NCBI GenBank assembly: GCA_019915015.1
Contig: JAHBBC010000022.1
Coordinates: forward strand, 124,001-188,000
Origin: Auriscalpium vulgare
Taxonomy: Eukaryota > Basidiomycota > Agaricomycetes > Russulales > Auriscalpiaceae
DNA: 64,000 nucleotides
Direction: 5' to 3'
The position numbers were made by a program, and so were the translations under genes. The notes under the pieces were generated by a model. It saw only the letters and a program-made list of their open reading frames with translations, ran no database searches and was not told where the DNA came from. Below are positions 20,771-31,990 of this stretch, piece by piece (the first letter of the stretch is position 1; each line of letters opens with the position of its first letter).

Positions 20771-23500
20771 CATTTGAAAAATAGCTGGTTCGATTATGCG
20801 CGTTGGATGCCTGCAATGATGGGCCATGGGCGGAGCGATTATGCTGTCCAACGCCGGTGCGCCGAACACCGCCATTCGAATCCTTCTCTCCGACGCTGCT
20901 TTCTCCTAACCAGGATGCTAAAGATCAGCTGGCAGAAGCGTCACCAATTTTATATGGACTATTTGCGGCGACGTCCTCGCTCCCAATCGAAGGGCCGCGC
21001 GAACATGCCGTTGTCTCGCCATGTCGCTCCAGCTCGTCTGCTTTATGCAGCAGTGCTCCCCAACGGCACCGCGCGCAATATTGTATCGTCCAGCGAAGGA
21101 CCAAATTGCCTGCTGTAAGTAAACGTTTTCTTTGATTTTCAGCCTGTTGGTGTACGTATTCATATCACTCGCACACCTGTAGATTGCGCTGAATCCCTCG
21201 CACCTGTCGCTTCCACATCATCTAGCACATTAATTCGCAACATCACAATGCTTCAACGTGTAATGATGGCGCTTGTACAAGCAGATCGGACGGTCAGGTA
21301 GAGGATGGCGGGCGATGACCGCCTGAACAACGGTGCGCGGAAAATGTTTTTTCATCTCTGCTTTGCTGACACCGTCCGTAGATCATGCATGCGCTGTCCA
21401 ATTTGTCTGATTGTGCGTCCTCACCATCGTGCTGTATCCCTTGCGCCGACAGTGGCCGCTATCTCTCTGCAGCGCGATTATCGCGATCCTCGTTGGTCGG
21501 CAGCGGCTGGATGAAAACCTGCCCGTCGTTCAATCTGTGGCGAGGACGTAGGACTCGAAGAACGTCTGTGTAGTTGCGCATCATCGGGGCGGGGCGGGTC
21601 GGCTTTGGAGGTGCGTACCTGAGGGCACTTGGTGCATAGCAGACACTGATGCTTGGAAAGGATTCTTCTCAGCACGACAGGAAGCGCATATCACCGGTGA
21701 AATTGTGCAGCCTCTTTTACCTGCACATTCCCCGCCTTTCCCGCCCAGACGATGCGCGACGGCGGCGGCACGTCTTCGGCGCAGCCGCGCAGTACCGAAG
21801 GTGAGTGCGCTTTGCAACCACTGTCGTGTACCGCGCTCCACGTATATTGCTCATACTTACTGATATGGCTGTATGCGCACAGGTCCTCGATGATATTTAG
21901 ACAAGAGTAGGTCAAATTTCGCACCTGTGTGTACCTGTGCTGGATATTCGACGCTGAGCACCTGTATGCAGTACACACGCAGCGCTTGCCTTGGCATATA
22001 CCTCGCGAGGAACGCGTCTCGCTCGCGCATTGACCCATAGGCACTCGGTGTATCGCACAGGCGAGCGCCAGCATGAAGGTGAGGGCGCCGGTATATTGTT
22101 CGCCCTTGACATATACTGACGCTTGATGTGGGCGTAGACCATGGAAATGAATAACTTCAGAAGTTCTGAGCGACAGCCATCATGCGGAAGGCGAAGCGGG
22201 ACGGCGGCGCCGGCCGTGTCCCGAGCACGAGTAAGTAGCGAAGTTCGACTGATTCTGCCTTCTTCGCCATGGTCCTGTATCCCATGCGCCGACAGTGGAC
22301 GTCATTCCTCCTCTTGTCTCCGCCGCACGACTATCCTCCTACCCTCTTTGACCCCGGACGCTCGACTGCGGAAGAGTTTATTGGTCGTTCGATGTGGCGG
22401 TAAGACTCGGCGAGCGTCTCCAGACGTCTCTTGCGTCGTTGTCATCTGGGCATTCTAGGAGATGAGATAGAAGATACTGCGGAAGGGGACGTTGCGGGAC
22501 AGCTCCACGCCGGGCGAAGCGTATTTATCGGTCAGCTTGATGGTGCGTCTACTCATTGTAATCAGCGCATATCACAGACTCATTTTTGGAACGATTACTG
22601 CACAGCACGATACGAAAAGACGAGCCGGTTAGATCAACAGCGAATCTGTGCAGCTGATTGTCACTGCAAAATTCTGCCCTTCTCGCCCACTCAATGCGCG
22701 ATGGCGGCGGCCTGACTTGGTGCAGCCGCGCACTACCAACGTGAGCACCTATTTCTTGCAGCCACTTGCCATGTACTGCCCTCCACTTAAGTTGCTCATA
22801 CTACTGATATGGCTGTACGCATATAGGTCCTCGAAGATTTTGGAGCGCAAGGCATCAGCCTATCCCAGCAAGCCGATGAAGAACACGTACTCGCGCTCCA
22901 CGTCAAACTTTGCTGAGACAGGTCCGTCTCCCATTCTTGTTCAATTTGCCTTGTCGTATCCTAGGCGGGTGGATCGAAGATTGATCTTCCTTCGAGGAGT
23001 TGACCTAGGGGAATCGCCGCGCGCGCTGAGGGCGTGCTCCATGCGATCTTAGGTGCGTGCCAGACACGGGCGTGCCAGCGAGCTAAGGAACGAGGCGCTG
23101 CCAGCGGGCGGCACATAGATAATAGTAAGACGAAATCCGGTCCATCCCGCCTGTGGTGGATCGTGGATGCTGATCACCGGTATGCAGTACGCATGCCGTT
23201 TATTCCGTCGATGTACGTATACCTCGCGAGGAACGCGTCTCGTTCGGGGATTGACCAGCGGACACTCGCATGGACTCTGGTATTGCGGAGGCGAGCGCCA
23301 GCAGTGGACGTGAGAACAGCCGGTAGACTGTTTACAAGTAGCATATACTGATGCTTGGTGTGGGCGTAGAGAACGGAATGGAATAACCACGGAATTTTTG
23401 AGCGATATCCCAGCAGGATCGCAGCGCAAGACGATGCGGGACGGCCGCGCCGACCGTGTTCCGAGCACGAGTAAATAGGCATCTTTCTTGAGAACTGGAA
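20770..23500. repeat. Dispersed repeat family R1, copies B (20770-22150) and D (22200-23500)
   Basis: Two successive, mutually similar blocks. B begins with the 'ttggatgcc' and 'gtccaacgccggtgcgcc' motifs also seen at the window start. D contains an exon-like piece near 22455-22545 (ILGDEIEDTAEGDVAGQ) that aligns with ILGEDTEDTAIGNVAGQ on the minus strand near 53510, and with IVGHNMEGTVIGDLARQ near 9735. The conserved reading suggests protein-coding ancestry, but no copy is open over its length. Confidence 0.6.
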
Positions 23501-26500
23501 GACCCTGGGCATGGGGACTGCACCGTCACGCGTGCCTACTGATGCATTTTATAGGCCACACATGGGACAAGCTTACAACTGCTCGAGCCTCAAGTCCAAC
23601 AACATCTTCCGAGTGCGCCTGCCAAGCAAGACCAACGGAAAATGCGACCTAGCGCCCCCCAGCGATCACAATATCTCGACGCAAAGCACCGTAGCGGTGT
23701 CAGCAGGTGCTAGGACGAGCGACAGAGGGCTCACGAGGCGCGGTCGACGGGGAGGGTGTCCGAAAGGGTCGCCCCATGGCAGGTGGTGCGGATGGAACGG
23801 GATTAGCTTGCGAGACGAAGAAGCCGAGGGGAATACGTACTAGGGTGCATGTGCCGTCGCATGAAGCTAGATAGGAACGAACGCACAGCGCCCTGTGAGG
23901 AGTATGACGCCATGGTCGACCGGCTGCTGTATTGCAGCAGCGCGAGCGTGCACGAGACCGTGACAACGCTGCAGTCAGTACACGGTGCTTCTGACGCCTC
24001 GCAATCGTCGCGTCCACCGCTTCGTCGGGACCGTCCCCTTCTCCAGATAGCCTCGCAAGTCGGTCAGCTGCAGCTGCAGACGCTACCGTGGCGTGGACTG
24101 CGCGCGCAGAGGATCGACGCACGAGACGTGGGCGAGACGGCTAGTCATGCAGTATGGCTGTCGCGGGGAAGGTCGCAGAAGGAGTCGATGGCGGGCCGGA
24201 GGCACATAGATTCAGATTCGCGATCGCAGCAAGGAAGCTGGCAACTGGCCTCATTAGCTCGCAGCCACCACGCAGCCACACACAACGAGCCGCATAGCAA
24301 TTGCACGCACTGGCCCATGCAGTTTTTGCCAGTCAGAATGGTATCCTTCAACACAGCGCGCTCTGCGCACTTGGCACAGACACATCGCACCTAGAACTCG
24401 GCTAGGATGAGGGTCAATGATGCGCTGCGAGAGTGGAGGGTGTATTGCGGTGCTTCTACGCCTGAAACGGAAACGTGAGATGGGGAACGCGAGTGTCCAC
24501 CGTCTGGTCGCTCCTGTTTCCATTGCAGAACACACCACACCCACACGCAACTCCCAGAGTGACGCTCTTCAAAACGCGTTTGATACGCGCGCAGAGGTCG
24601 ACAGGCGAGGCTTCGGCAGGGGCCAGTCTGCGCCCATCGGCGGGAGGGGTCTGCGCAGACGGATGGCGGAGCTGCAGGATCAGATTCACGACCGCCGCGA
24701 AGGACCAGCGTCGCACACATACGCACTTGCCCTATTGCACGTCCCGCAGATCACACGCATGCGGCATCACGACGTACGGATTCAGCACGTCCCCGCGAGT
24801 ATCGGTACAGCGACGAGACACAGACAGAAGTACTGCTCCCGCCGCCACGCTCGTGTCCGCGCTCTCTGGCCAAGGTCCACATTCCACCCCCGCCCGGCGC
24901 CCATGCTACCAGATGGCACGAAGGTTGTTTCTTGTACTGGTGGACGGTCGATGGCGTGCGGAGGTGTGCGTTGGTTGTCGTCCAGAGGCGAGGCGAAGAG
25001 CAGCCAGGAGCCGGGCGGGAGAGTCGAGATAGACCTAGGAGTGGGCAATGACGTGTCGCGAGATCCGTGCGCTTTTTGTAGGCCATTCATTTGCCATGGG
25101 CGGGCGACTGGGCGAACGGCGGTGAGCTGGAAGAGGATGAAATGGCGGCGTGGCAAGAAGCAGCCGTGATATAGCATCAGCACCTGGCGCAAACAAACTG
25201 TCAGTGTCCGTACATGCATCCACGCCAGGCAGCCCACACACCCAGTCAACGAAGGATGCCCTAGCCCGATTTCGGCTGCTGATGCGGGCGGGCGGGCTCA
25301 CGACACCTTCGAGCCCTCCTCGACGCGCACATCCTCTGCGCGCCGGCGCAGCCCGTCCTCGCGCAAACGCTCCTTGTCCTCGGCTCCCGCTCGCGGGTGA
25401 CGCACCATCGCCGACCATGTCGACGTCGTCGAGCGGCTCGCTCTCGCCCGCCTCGTGCACGTCCGCGGGCCCGAGATCCCACTTGTGCAGCGCGTCGAGG
25501 GAGAACTCGCGCTGTTGTTGAGGGTGTTGGGGTTTGTTGCCATTGGTGATTGGATGAGGTAGTGGAGGGAAGACAGGACGCGCCTCAGGCTTTTTCAGCC
25601 TCCTGCCCCTACAGTCCGCACGCCCGCCCCGATCTCGCGTACGATCCGCCCTCACTATGCCACGGTATCGCGCGACATGGCCTATGAATGCCATCCTTAC
25701 CTGCGCGTGCTGCTGGACCGCGAGATGCTGGGTGAAGGCGTGTTGAAGCGGATGGAAGATAGAAAAGAGCAGGATGCGAGCGAGAGCAATCCATGCGTCC
25801 TGCACAAAGAGGTCAGCGAGCATAACCGAGTGGGAGACGCACGGGCTCGTGCAGAAGTGAGGACGCCACTGGCGCTGGTGTGTGCGGGCGGACGACTCCA
25901 GAGTCCAAACTAGTAACGCCTGATTCACTGCTTCGGTGATTGATAGTCCAATTTAGTCGATTCGCAGTTGTTGGGTGTTGAGGAAAGCTGCAGGGAGAGG
26001 GCAGTTCCCCAAAGATATCTTGAAGAGGGAGACGAGGGAGCGGGCTGCGGGTGACGTGGCCGTGGCCGTGGAAGTTGCCGCCGGGCACCTGATCCTCGGC
26101 ATTGTACCATCTCCTAACACCGACTGGCAAAAATCAGTCGCTCTTAGTCCATTATCTATATCAGGGCGCGATGAGTAGGGAGACGCACCGACGACAGCTT
26201 AGTGAGAACGGGCGCTGTGCCCGGGCCGCTGCGCGTGTAATTCATACATGAGCGTGTCAGACGAACTTCTTTGTATCTCCGCTGAGATTGATGTTTGGTT
26301 ATTTCTGAGAGGTAAGGAAATGAGTTTGGGTGAGGGCAGTAGAGGAAAGCGGGGGAGTGAGAGGAAAAGGGCAGGACGAATGTGCGGTGACCGTGGGAAC
26401 TCCCGCCGGGCACCTCGGCGTACTAACAGACCGAGCGCGCGACACGCAGCTCCCTGTTGCGCTGTTGCCATTCTCCCATCCTATCCCATCTCATGCAATG

Positions 26501-27500
26501 ACAGACGAGTGGAACACACATGGTGCGTCAAAAATGACGCGCGGGGCTGGCGCCGGTGTCTTCGTACGCCGTCTGCAACGCTGCGCAGAGCGAGCACAAA
26601 CTGTGCAGGTCCCTCAAGAGCGATGGGATCCGCGCACCCACTCTGCAAGAGGCGAAGGCGGCAAACGTAGGTCGGCGGGCGCGATGGACGGAGAGACGGT
26701 GCGGGAGATGGGTTGCCAGAGTTGAAGGTCGAGCGGGTCGAACAACAGACTTGTCCCAACCTCCGTGACTCCAGCTCTGCATCGGGTGCGTGAGCTGGCT
26801 CTTCTTTTGCCTCCGCTTTCTGATACCCGCGCTCATGCAACGCGGCCCAGCCCAGAGGGTCTGCGGATACGGTGCAGCTCGAGGTGCGATGGGAGGGTTG
26901 AGAACACGGTGACCTAGGTCCGTTGTCCTCGATCTTCTCTCTGCTGACCCGCCCGCACTTGACAGCCACGCTCGCTAAAATCGGTTTCTAAGACATTCTG
27001 AACTCGCCGCTGAACGATTAGACCGACACCGTGAAACGGGGCGTTATCGAGCCGTACTCGGAGTCTGAAGTGGTCGTGGTAACGGTGTATCCGCAAAGGA
27101 AGGGTCGAGACAAAGTCACCATGCGCTGTAAGCCTCTCGAAACATCTATCATCGCCCTGACATCTATTCCCGACGCCTCCACTACATCACAGCCCCCCAC
27201 GTCCAAGTCCACAGATATGATCAATTCGCCACTGGCCATAGTATGGCCGCGGGGTAATGTGTTGCGGCGCGCGAAGACGGCGGAGCGTGGGCATGCAACG
27301 GGGTGTATGGCGGGCGCGGACCTGGAGGACGTGTGTGCGTGGGCAGTTCTCTTCCCGAACAAGGTGTGTAGTAATTTCTCAAGTTTTGCGCTCTTAACAT
27401 ACATTGCGCGAATGACAGTCTGTCTCGCAAACTGGCACGCATACCGCCGCGCCTTGCATCGTCAGGCGGTTCGTCACTTGTCATCTCATCAGGACCAATC
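23501..27500. other. Degenerate duplicated DNA of unit 2, no confident gene
   Basis: Counterpart of 10560-16120 without the transposons. The longest frame is 25035-25928 on the minus strand (297 residues). It contains CVSHSVMLADLFVQDAWIAL and an acidic stretch (DALHKWDLGPADVHEAGE) but matches no family I know, and its unit-1 equivalent is interrupted by stops. It may be a decaying gene or a chance frame in GC-rich DNA. 26940-27275 is specific to this unit and also unassigned. Confidence 0.4.
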
Positions 27501-27519
27501 CTGAGCGAGTCAAATCTTT

Positions 27520-27702
27520 GCCTTGTCTGACCTCCTTGTCGCTCAGTGTTGCATACCCAATGGATGGCGTAGCTTTGCGTGTTGGCGACCAGGCGCTGGT
27601 TAGATTTCCAGGCTGCGGGCGCGCGACGGGGCAGCACCACGGCAGGAGCAAGACGAGTGTGGCGCCGTCTTCGGCCACTTGCAAAACGGGCGGATAATAT
27701 AT
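27520..27702 (-). pseudogene. BTB/POZ gene relic 2
   Basis: The minus strand near 27699-27600 reads PPVLQVAEDGATLVLLLPWC followed by CPVARP, matching [17 protein letters not shown] and YPVARP of the intact BTB protein at 49127. In the next frame LVANTQSYAIH matches LVATTQRYAVH. Frame change and loss of the rest show it is dead. It sits at the same place relative to the fusion gene as relic 1. Confidence 0.7.
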
Positions 27703-27942
27703 CATAGTAGTATTTGTGTAGCAAACTCGCGAAGCTCGAACGATAAAGCACTGTGTACGTCGTAAATACTGTCTGCCCTGTGAAAACAACAGCAACCGAA
27801 AGGTCGGGTAGGCGACGTGCCGGAATCTATGCAAGTAGTTGGACACTGTATTGTGGCAAAGCGATGGTTTGTATGTAGTTCAATTGATCTGCAAGAAATG
27901 TCATAACTTTCTCGGACAGAACAAAACATGCAAACACGTACC

Positions 27943-30900
27943 TCAATGTCCAGATTCTTCGTCAAATTCCGCATCCCAGATGCGAACAGTCTTGTCTAAC
28001 GAGCCCGAGACGATGCGCCTGCCATCGGGAGAGAATGCGACAGAAGAAACATGATTTGTGTGCCCCTCCCACGGCGTTCCCACCGGCTGCCCCGTCTCTG
28101 CGTCCCAGATGCGGATGGTCTTGTCGGCCGAGCCCGAGACTACGCGCCTGCCATCGGGGGAGAACGCGACAGAGGAGACATAGCCTGCGCGCCCCTCCCA
28201 CGGCGTTCCCACCGGCTGCCCCGTCTCTACGTCCCAGATGCGGATGGTATTGTCTACCGAGCCAGAGACGACGCGCTTGCCATCGGGGGAGAATGCGACA
28301 GACAAGACATAACCTGTGTGCCCATTCCACGGCGTTCCCACCGGCTGCCCCGTCTCTGCGTCCCAGATGCGGATGGTCTCGTCGGCCGCGCCCGAGACTA
28401 CGCGCCTGCCATCGGGGGAGAACGCGACAGACCAGACCCAGCCTATGTGCCCCTCCAACGGCGGTCCCACCGGCTGCCCCGTCTCTGCGTCCCAGATGCG
28501 GATGGTCTTGTCTTCCGAGCCCGAGACTACGCGCCTGCCATCGGGTGAGAATGCGACAGACCGGACCCAATCAGTGTGCCCCTTCAACGGCGTTCCCATC
28601 GGCTGCTCTGTCTCTGTGTCCCAGATGTGGACGGTCACGGTATTGCCGTGTGTCGAGACGACGCGCCTGCCATTGGAGGAGAATGCGACAGAGAAGACAA
28701 TGCCTGCGTGCGCCTTCCACGGCGTTCCCATCGGCTGCCCCGTCTCTGCGTCCCAGATGCGAACAGTGTGGTCCCACGAGCCCGAGACAATGCGCTTGCC
28801 ATCGGGGGAGAACGCCACCGAGTTGACCATGCCCTGGTGTCCGCGACACAGCCTGAGTTCTGCAAGCCGGATTGATTAGAAAAATAACGAGCAGACGGGG
28901 AATCGCTGAAACTCACGGCGGAACATTTGTATAAAGTCCTTGTAGATGGCGGCAGTATCGGCAGTTGTCCTTAGCACAGAAACGAGCTCCCGAGGCCGTG
29001 TCAGTGGTTCTGAGTACTCTGTGGCTGCATTCGGTCCGACAATAATGGCTGCCTCAGCCAATACTTTGATATTGCGGTGGTGATGGTCCGAGTTGTCACC
29101 GGCATGGGAATGCTCATTCACGAGTGCATGGAACAGAGTGGCTCCAGCGCCGGGTGCAGTCCTGAGTGAAACACGACCAGGTTCTGAGAAAAGCAGGTTT
29201 AGTCCTTGCATAATTGGAAGACACTCTAGAGTAATGATCACCCACCTGTGGAAGCTAATGCGGTCAAAGCATGCCGGTTCGGTGCGGAAAGTGACTTTGC
29301 GGCGTCTTGATTGTCGGCTGTGAGGGCAGATATTGTGACGACAGCCGAGGAATAAGGATCGGGTTCCATCATCTGGGTGAGCTTCCCCTTTTTATCACCA
29401 TCCCAGGGAAGCCCATTGGGCAAGACAGCTAACGGTGTGTACCCTTTCTGGATGCTCTCGAACACAGACTCGTGTATCATTTGGCCTGGTTTCACTTGAC
29501 GCGGCTGGCTACCATGAGGTCTACCTGGGCGTCAGCACTGATGTATACGGCAAGCAGTCAAGATGACGAACCGACGTGTTGTATCATCACGATCTTTGTA
29601 GGACAGTCGGCGATATGGAAGCCGGTCAATGGCCTTGTAGAACCAGTGGACAGATAGATCCGGTTTAAATGACTTCCATTCACCCTTTCGCGGGGACAGT
29701 CGAAGTCCATGGTGGATAGCTTCATATGACATCCAGCGCAGTGCGGCACCAAAGTGATCGAGCCCAAGATTGTCGACATTTCCTCCGCCGCTATCAGACA
29801 CCGCTCAGTGTATAACAGAGGAAACATCGACTATGTCACTTACATATCTGAATGCGAGCCTACAAACCAGACCTCTTTGACGTCGCCTTTTGCGTCGTCT
29901 CCGAGTGACGGACCCGCGCCCCCGTTGGCATACTCGGGCGTGAATTTGCCTCGTCTCTCATCGAGAGCGAGCGCATGCCTGTAGACGCAGACATGCGTCA
30001 TGCCCGTCGTCGTCTCCGGAAGGCTTGGCGCTCTGGCAAATCCGATCGAGGACACGGTATCCCTAAGGTGACGAATGTGAGCAGGAGTGTACCGTGGACC
30101 ATGAACGTGACGCACCATGTCCCGACAAAGTGGACCCTGACGCTCGGCCTTGACAGTGTCTGCTTGAAGCGAGCGCAGAGAGCCTCCTGCTTCTCCGTCG
30201 TCTTCGTGTTTTTCTCTGCCTTTGTTTTCGACTGAGCTGACGCCTTCGTATCCGCCCGCTTTTGGTTTGAGGTAGTCGATACATATAGCTCGTATGCGCT
30301 GAGGGAAAGTGAGAATCATCACAGCCAGGAAATGTCCACAAGAACGTACAATGGTATTTGGTTGTTGTTTCCCTTGTGCAGGAGGCCGACCTAAAGATCG
30401 CCACGGTATGCCACGTCGTCAGCAACCATCGTCTCAAGCAGCGCACAACGACGTACCTTTTCTATCATGCCTGCAATCACACGAGCCTGGTAGGCCCCGC
30501 GCGAGAAACCTATCACACAGGTGAACTCCCATGAACGGAAGGAGGAGGTGAACGCGGCTTACCGAACAGAAATATCTTGTCACCCTCCTGGTAATTCTCC
30601 GATAGCCACTGATACGCACTAAGTACGATCTTCTTGAAGTTCCTTAAGGGACAAGGTTATGCTCCAATGTATGTGATTGGTTTCAGACGTACCATGCGAT
30701 CGCCATGTCGATCGTGTTGCTGGCTACTTGTTTCCAATAGCTCGGGGACCACTTTGAATCCCTTACGTAAGTCCCGATCCCGCTGTCGTAGTAGGTGAGC
30801 TGCTCCTTGTCCTTGTCCAGGCGACTGTACAGCTCGACGACATTTGTATTCTGCAGGATATATGAGTCGATAAAGATGAATACAGACTCGGAGAAACGGC

Positions 30901-31177
30901 ACACCTTTTCGCTGAACTGATTGGCCGTACCGTCGATGCAGACGACGAGGTTTCTGCTGTGCTCCCCCTTGGGCGGCAGGATGCACGTACACAATGGCTC
31001 CTTGCGTGTTTTCTCTGGCACACCTTCAGCTTCGGTGACCAAAGCTGGACCTCCGCTAGCTTCTGGTGGCCGATGCTCAAATTCACCCGAGGTAGGTCCC
31101 AGCAAGGGGGCTGATTCGTCTGCATGCTGGGCGCTTGTGGCAGTGAACCGACGTCGCAAGCTGGAGAAAATGCCCAT
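27943..31177 (-). CDS. DUF2235 alpha/beta hydrolase fused to seven WD40 repeats, intact copy
   Basis: Estimated ~890 residues over about eleven exons. The N-terminus [11 protein letters not shown] fits an N-myristoylation consensus (G2, S6) next to a basic cluster; ESAPLL a few residues on is an acidic dileucine-type motif. DUF2235 domain about residues 75-500: [24 protein letters not shown], nucleophile elbow [10 protein letters not shown] (about 171-180), [24 protein letters not shown] (candidate Asp about 264) and GSHSDIGGGN (candidate His about 333), then [15 protein letters not shown] linker of about 90 residues follows ([19 protein letters not shown]). Seven WD40 repeats of 42-43 residues ([14 protein letters not shown]...[14 protein letters not shown]) fill about 600-890, enough for one propeller. 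DUF2235 includes bacterial phospholipase effectors (Tle1 group); the substrate here is not known. No lesion was found. Confidence 0.85.
27946..28830 (-). repeat. Seven highly alike WD40-coding repeats
   Basis: Unit length is about 126-132 bases. On the plus strand each unit carries 'ctgccatcgggggagaa', 'gttcccaccggctgccccgt' and 'gtcccagatgcg' with few changes. The nucleotide-level likeness is far above what WD40 folding needs, which implies recent expansion or homogenisation, as known for the WD40 arrays of fungal NACHT-WD40 incompatibility genes (HET-D/HET-E type). The sixth plus-strand unit (around 28672) is the most diverged. Confidence 0.8.
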
Positions 31178-31990
31178 GGCGGGTTGAAGCCGTAGACGGG
31201 AAGTGGGGAGGGCAAGCGGGTGCGGAAATGGGGAGGGGAGACACTTTGATAGCGAGGTTGGCGGCAAACGCAGGTGTCGCACAGTGTTCCATCATATATC
31301 ATGGAAGACACCTCAGGAAGAATACACTGGGAATGTTTACGTGCGTTTTGCAGTCTTCGTTCGCGTGAAGGCCGAGATCGAACTTAAAAAGTCACGCAAC
31401 ATGGACGCCCAATGTCGGGAATGAACTTGCCGTGTTGTTACATTAGGTTGACGGCTATACCTCGAGGCCCGCCGCGTTGTGCATCGGTCACTCCCGCCAA
31501 ACCCCTGCACACACCGCAAGCATTCTGAGAAAGGGTGAGATAACCAGCGCAAGAGGGACATGATTTAAAACGTACTTAAATCGAGCGAGTTGCCCATGGC
31601 CGCCGACTGCATGTGCACCCTCTGCGCAACGGAATACGAGAGGCAGAGACCGCGCGGGCCATTGGTCGTGCGCCCTAGAGGGGATTCGACTCCCACGTTA
31701 TGCCGCCCACCGCTCGCCGTTGACGCGCCATCGCAACGTATCAGAATTCCATTTGATGCAATGTTGGTTTCAAGAGCGCTGGCCTACGCGGGAGGAAGAG
31801 CGCGCATGGCGGTGAGAAGAGTTTGAGCCCTTCCAGGCTGAGCGCATGGACTTGTTTTGGACCTTCAAGCTCGGCTTAAGCGAGTACAGCTGCGATGCAT
31901 GACAGTCGTTGCCAGCGTACGCCAGAGGCAAAGAAGTGGCTCTCATGAACGACAGTGAGAGCAGGGCAGCCGGCCCATGTGTTCGGGCGC

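Larger units (their letters stand above)
20770..31990. repeat. Unit 2 of the large tandem segmental duplication
   Basis: Directly follows unit 1 in the same orientation. It carries R1 copies B and D, the empty transposon site at 23893-23895, the degenerate blocks to about 27270, a BTB relic, and the intact DUF2235-WD40 gene with upstream DNA. About 330 bases near 26940-27275 have no counterpart in unit 1. Confidence 0.8.

Noticed and set aside
25035..25928. 297-codon minus-strand ORF as a real gene
   Set aside because: No domain, GC-rich low-complexity composition and an interrupted counterpart in the other tandem unit; listed only as an unassigned frame.
28035..28826. Long plus-strand ORFs (263 and 305 codons) over the WD40 regions of both fusion genes, with regular Arg/Cys/Pro-rich repeats
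   Set aside because: They are antisense shadows of the WD40-coding repeats: the period equals the WD40 unit, the minus strand has the recognisable domain, and the plus peptides match nothing.
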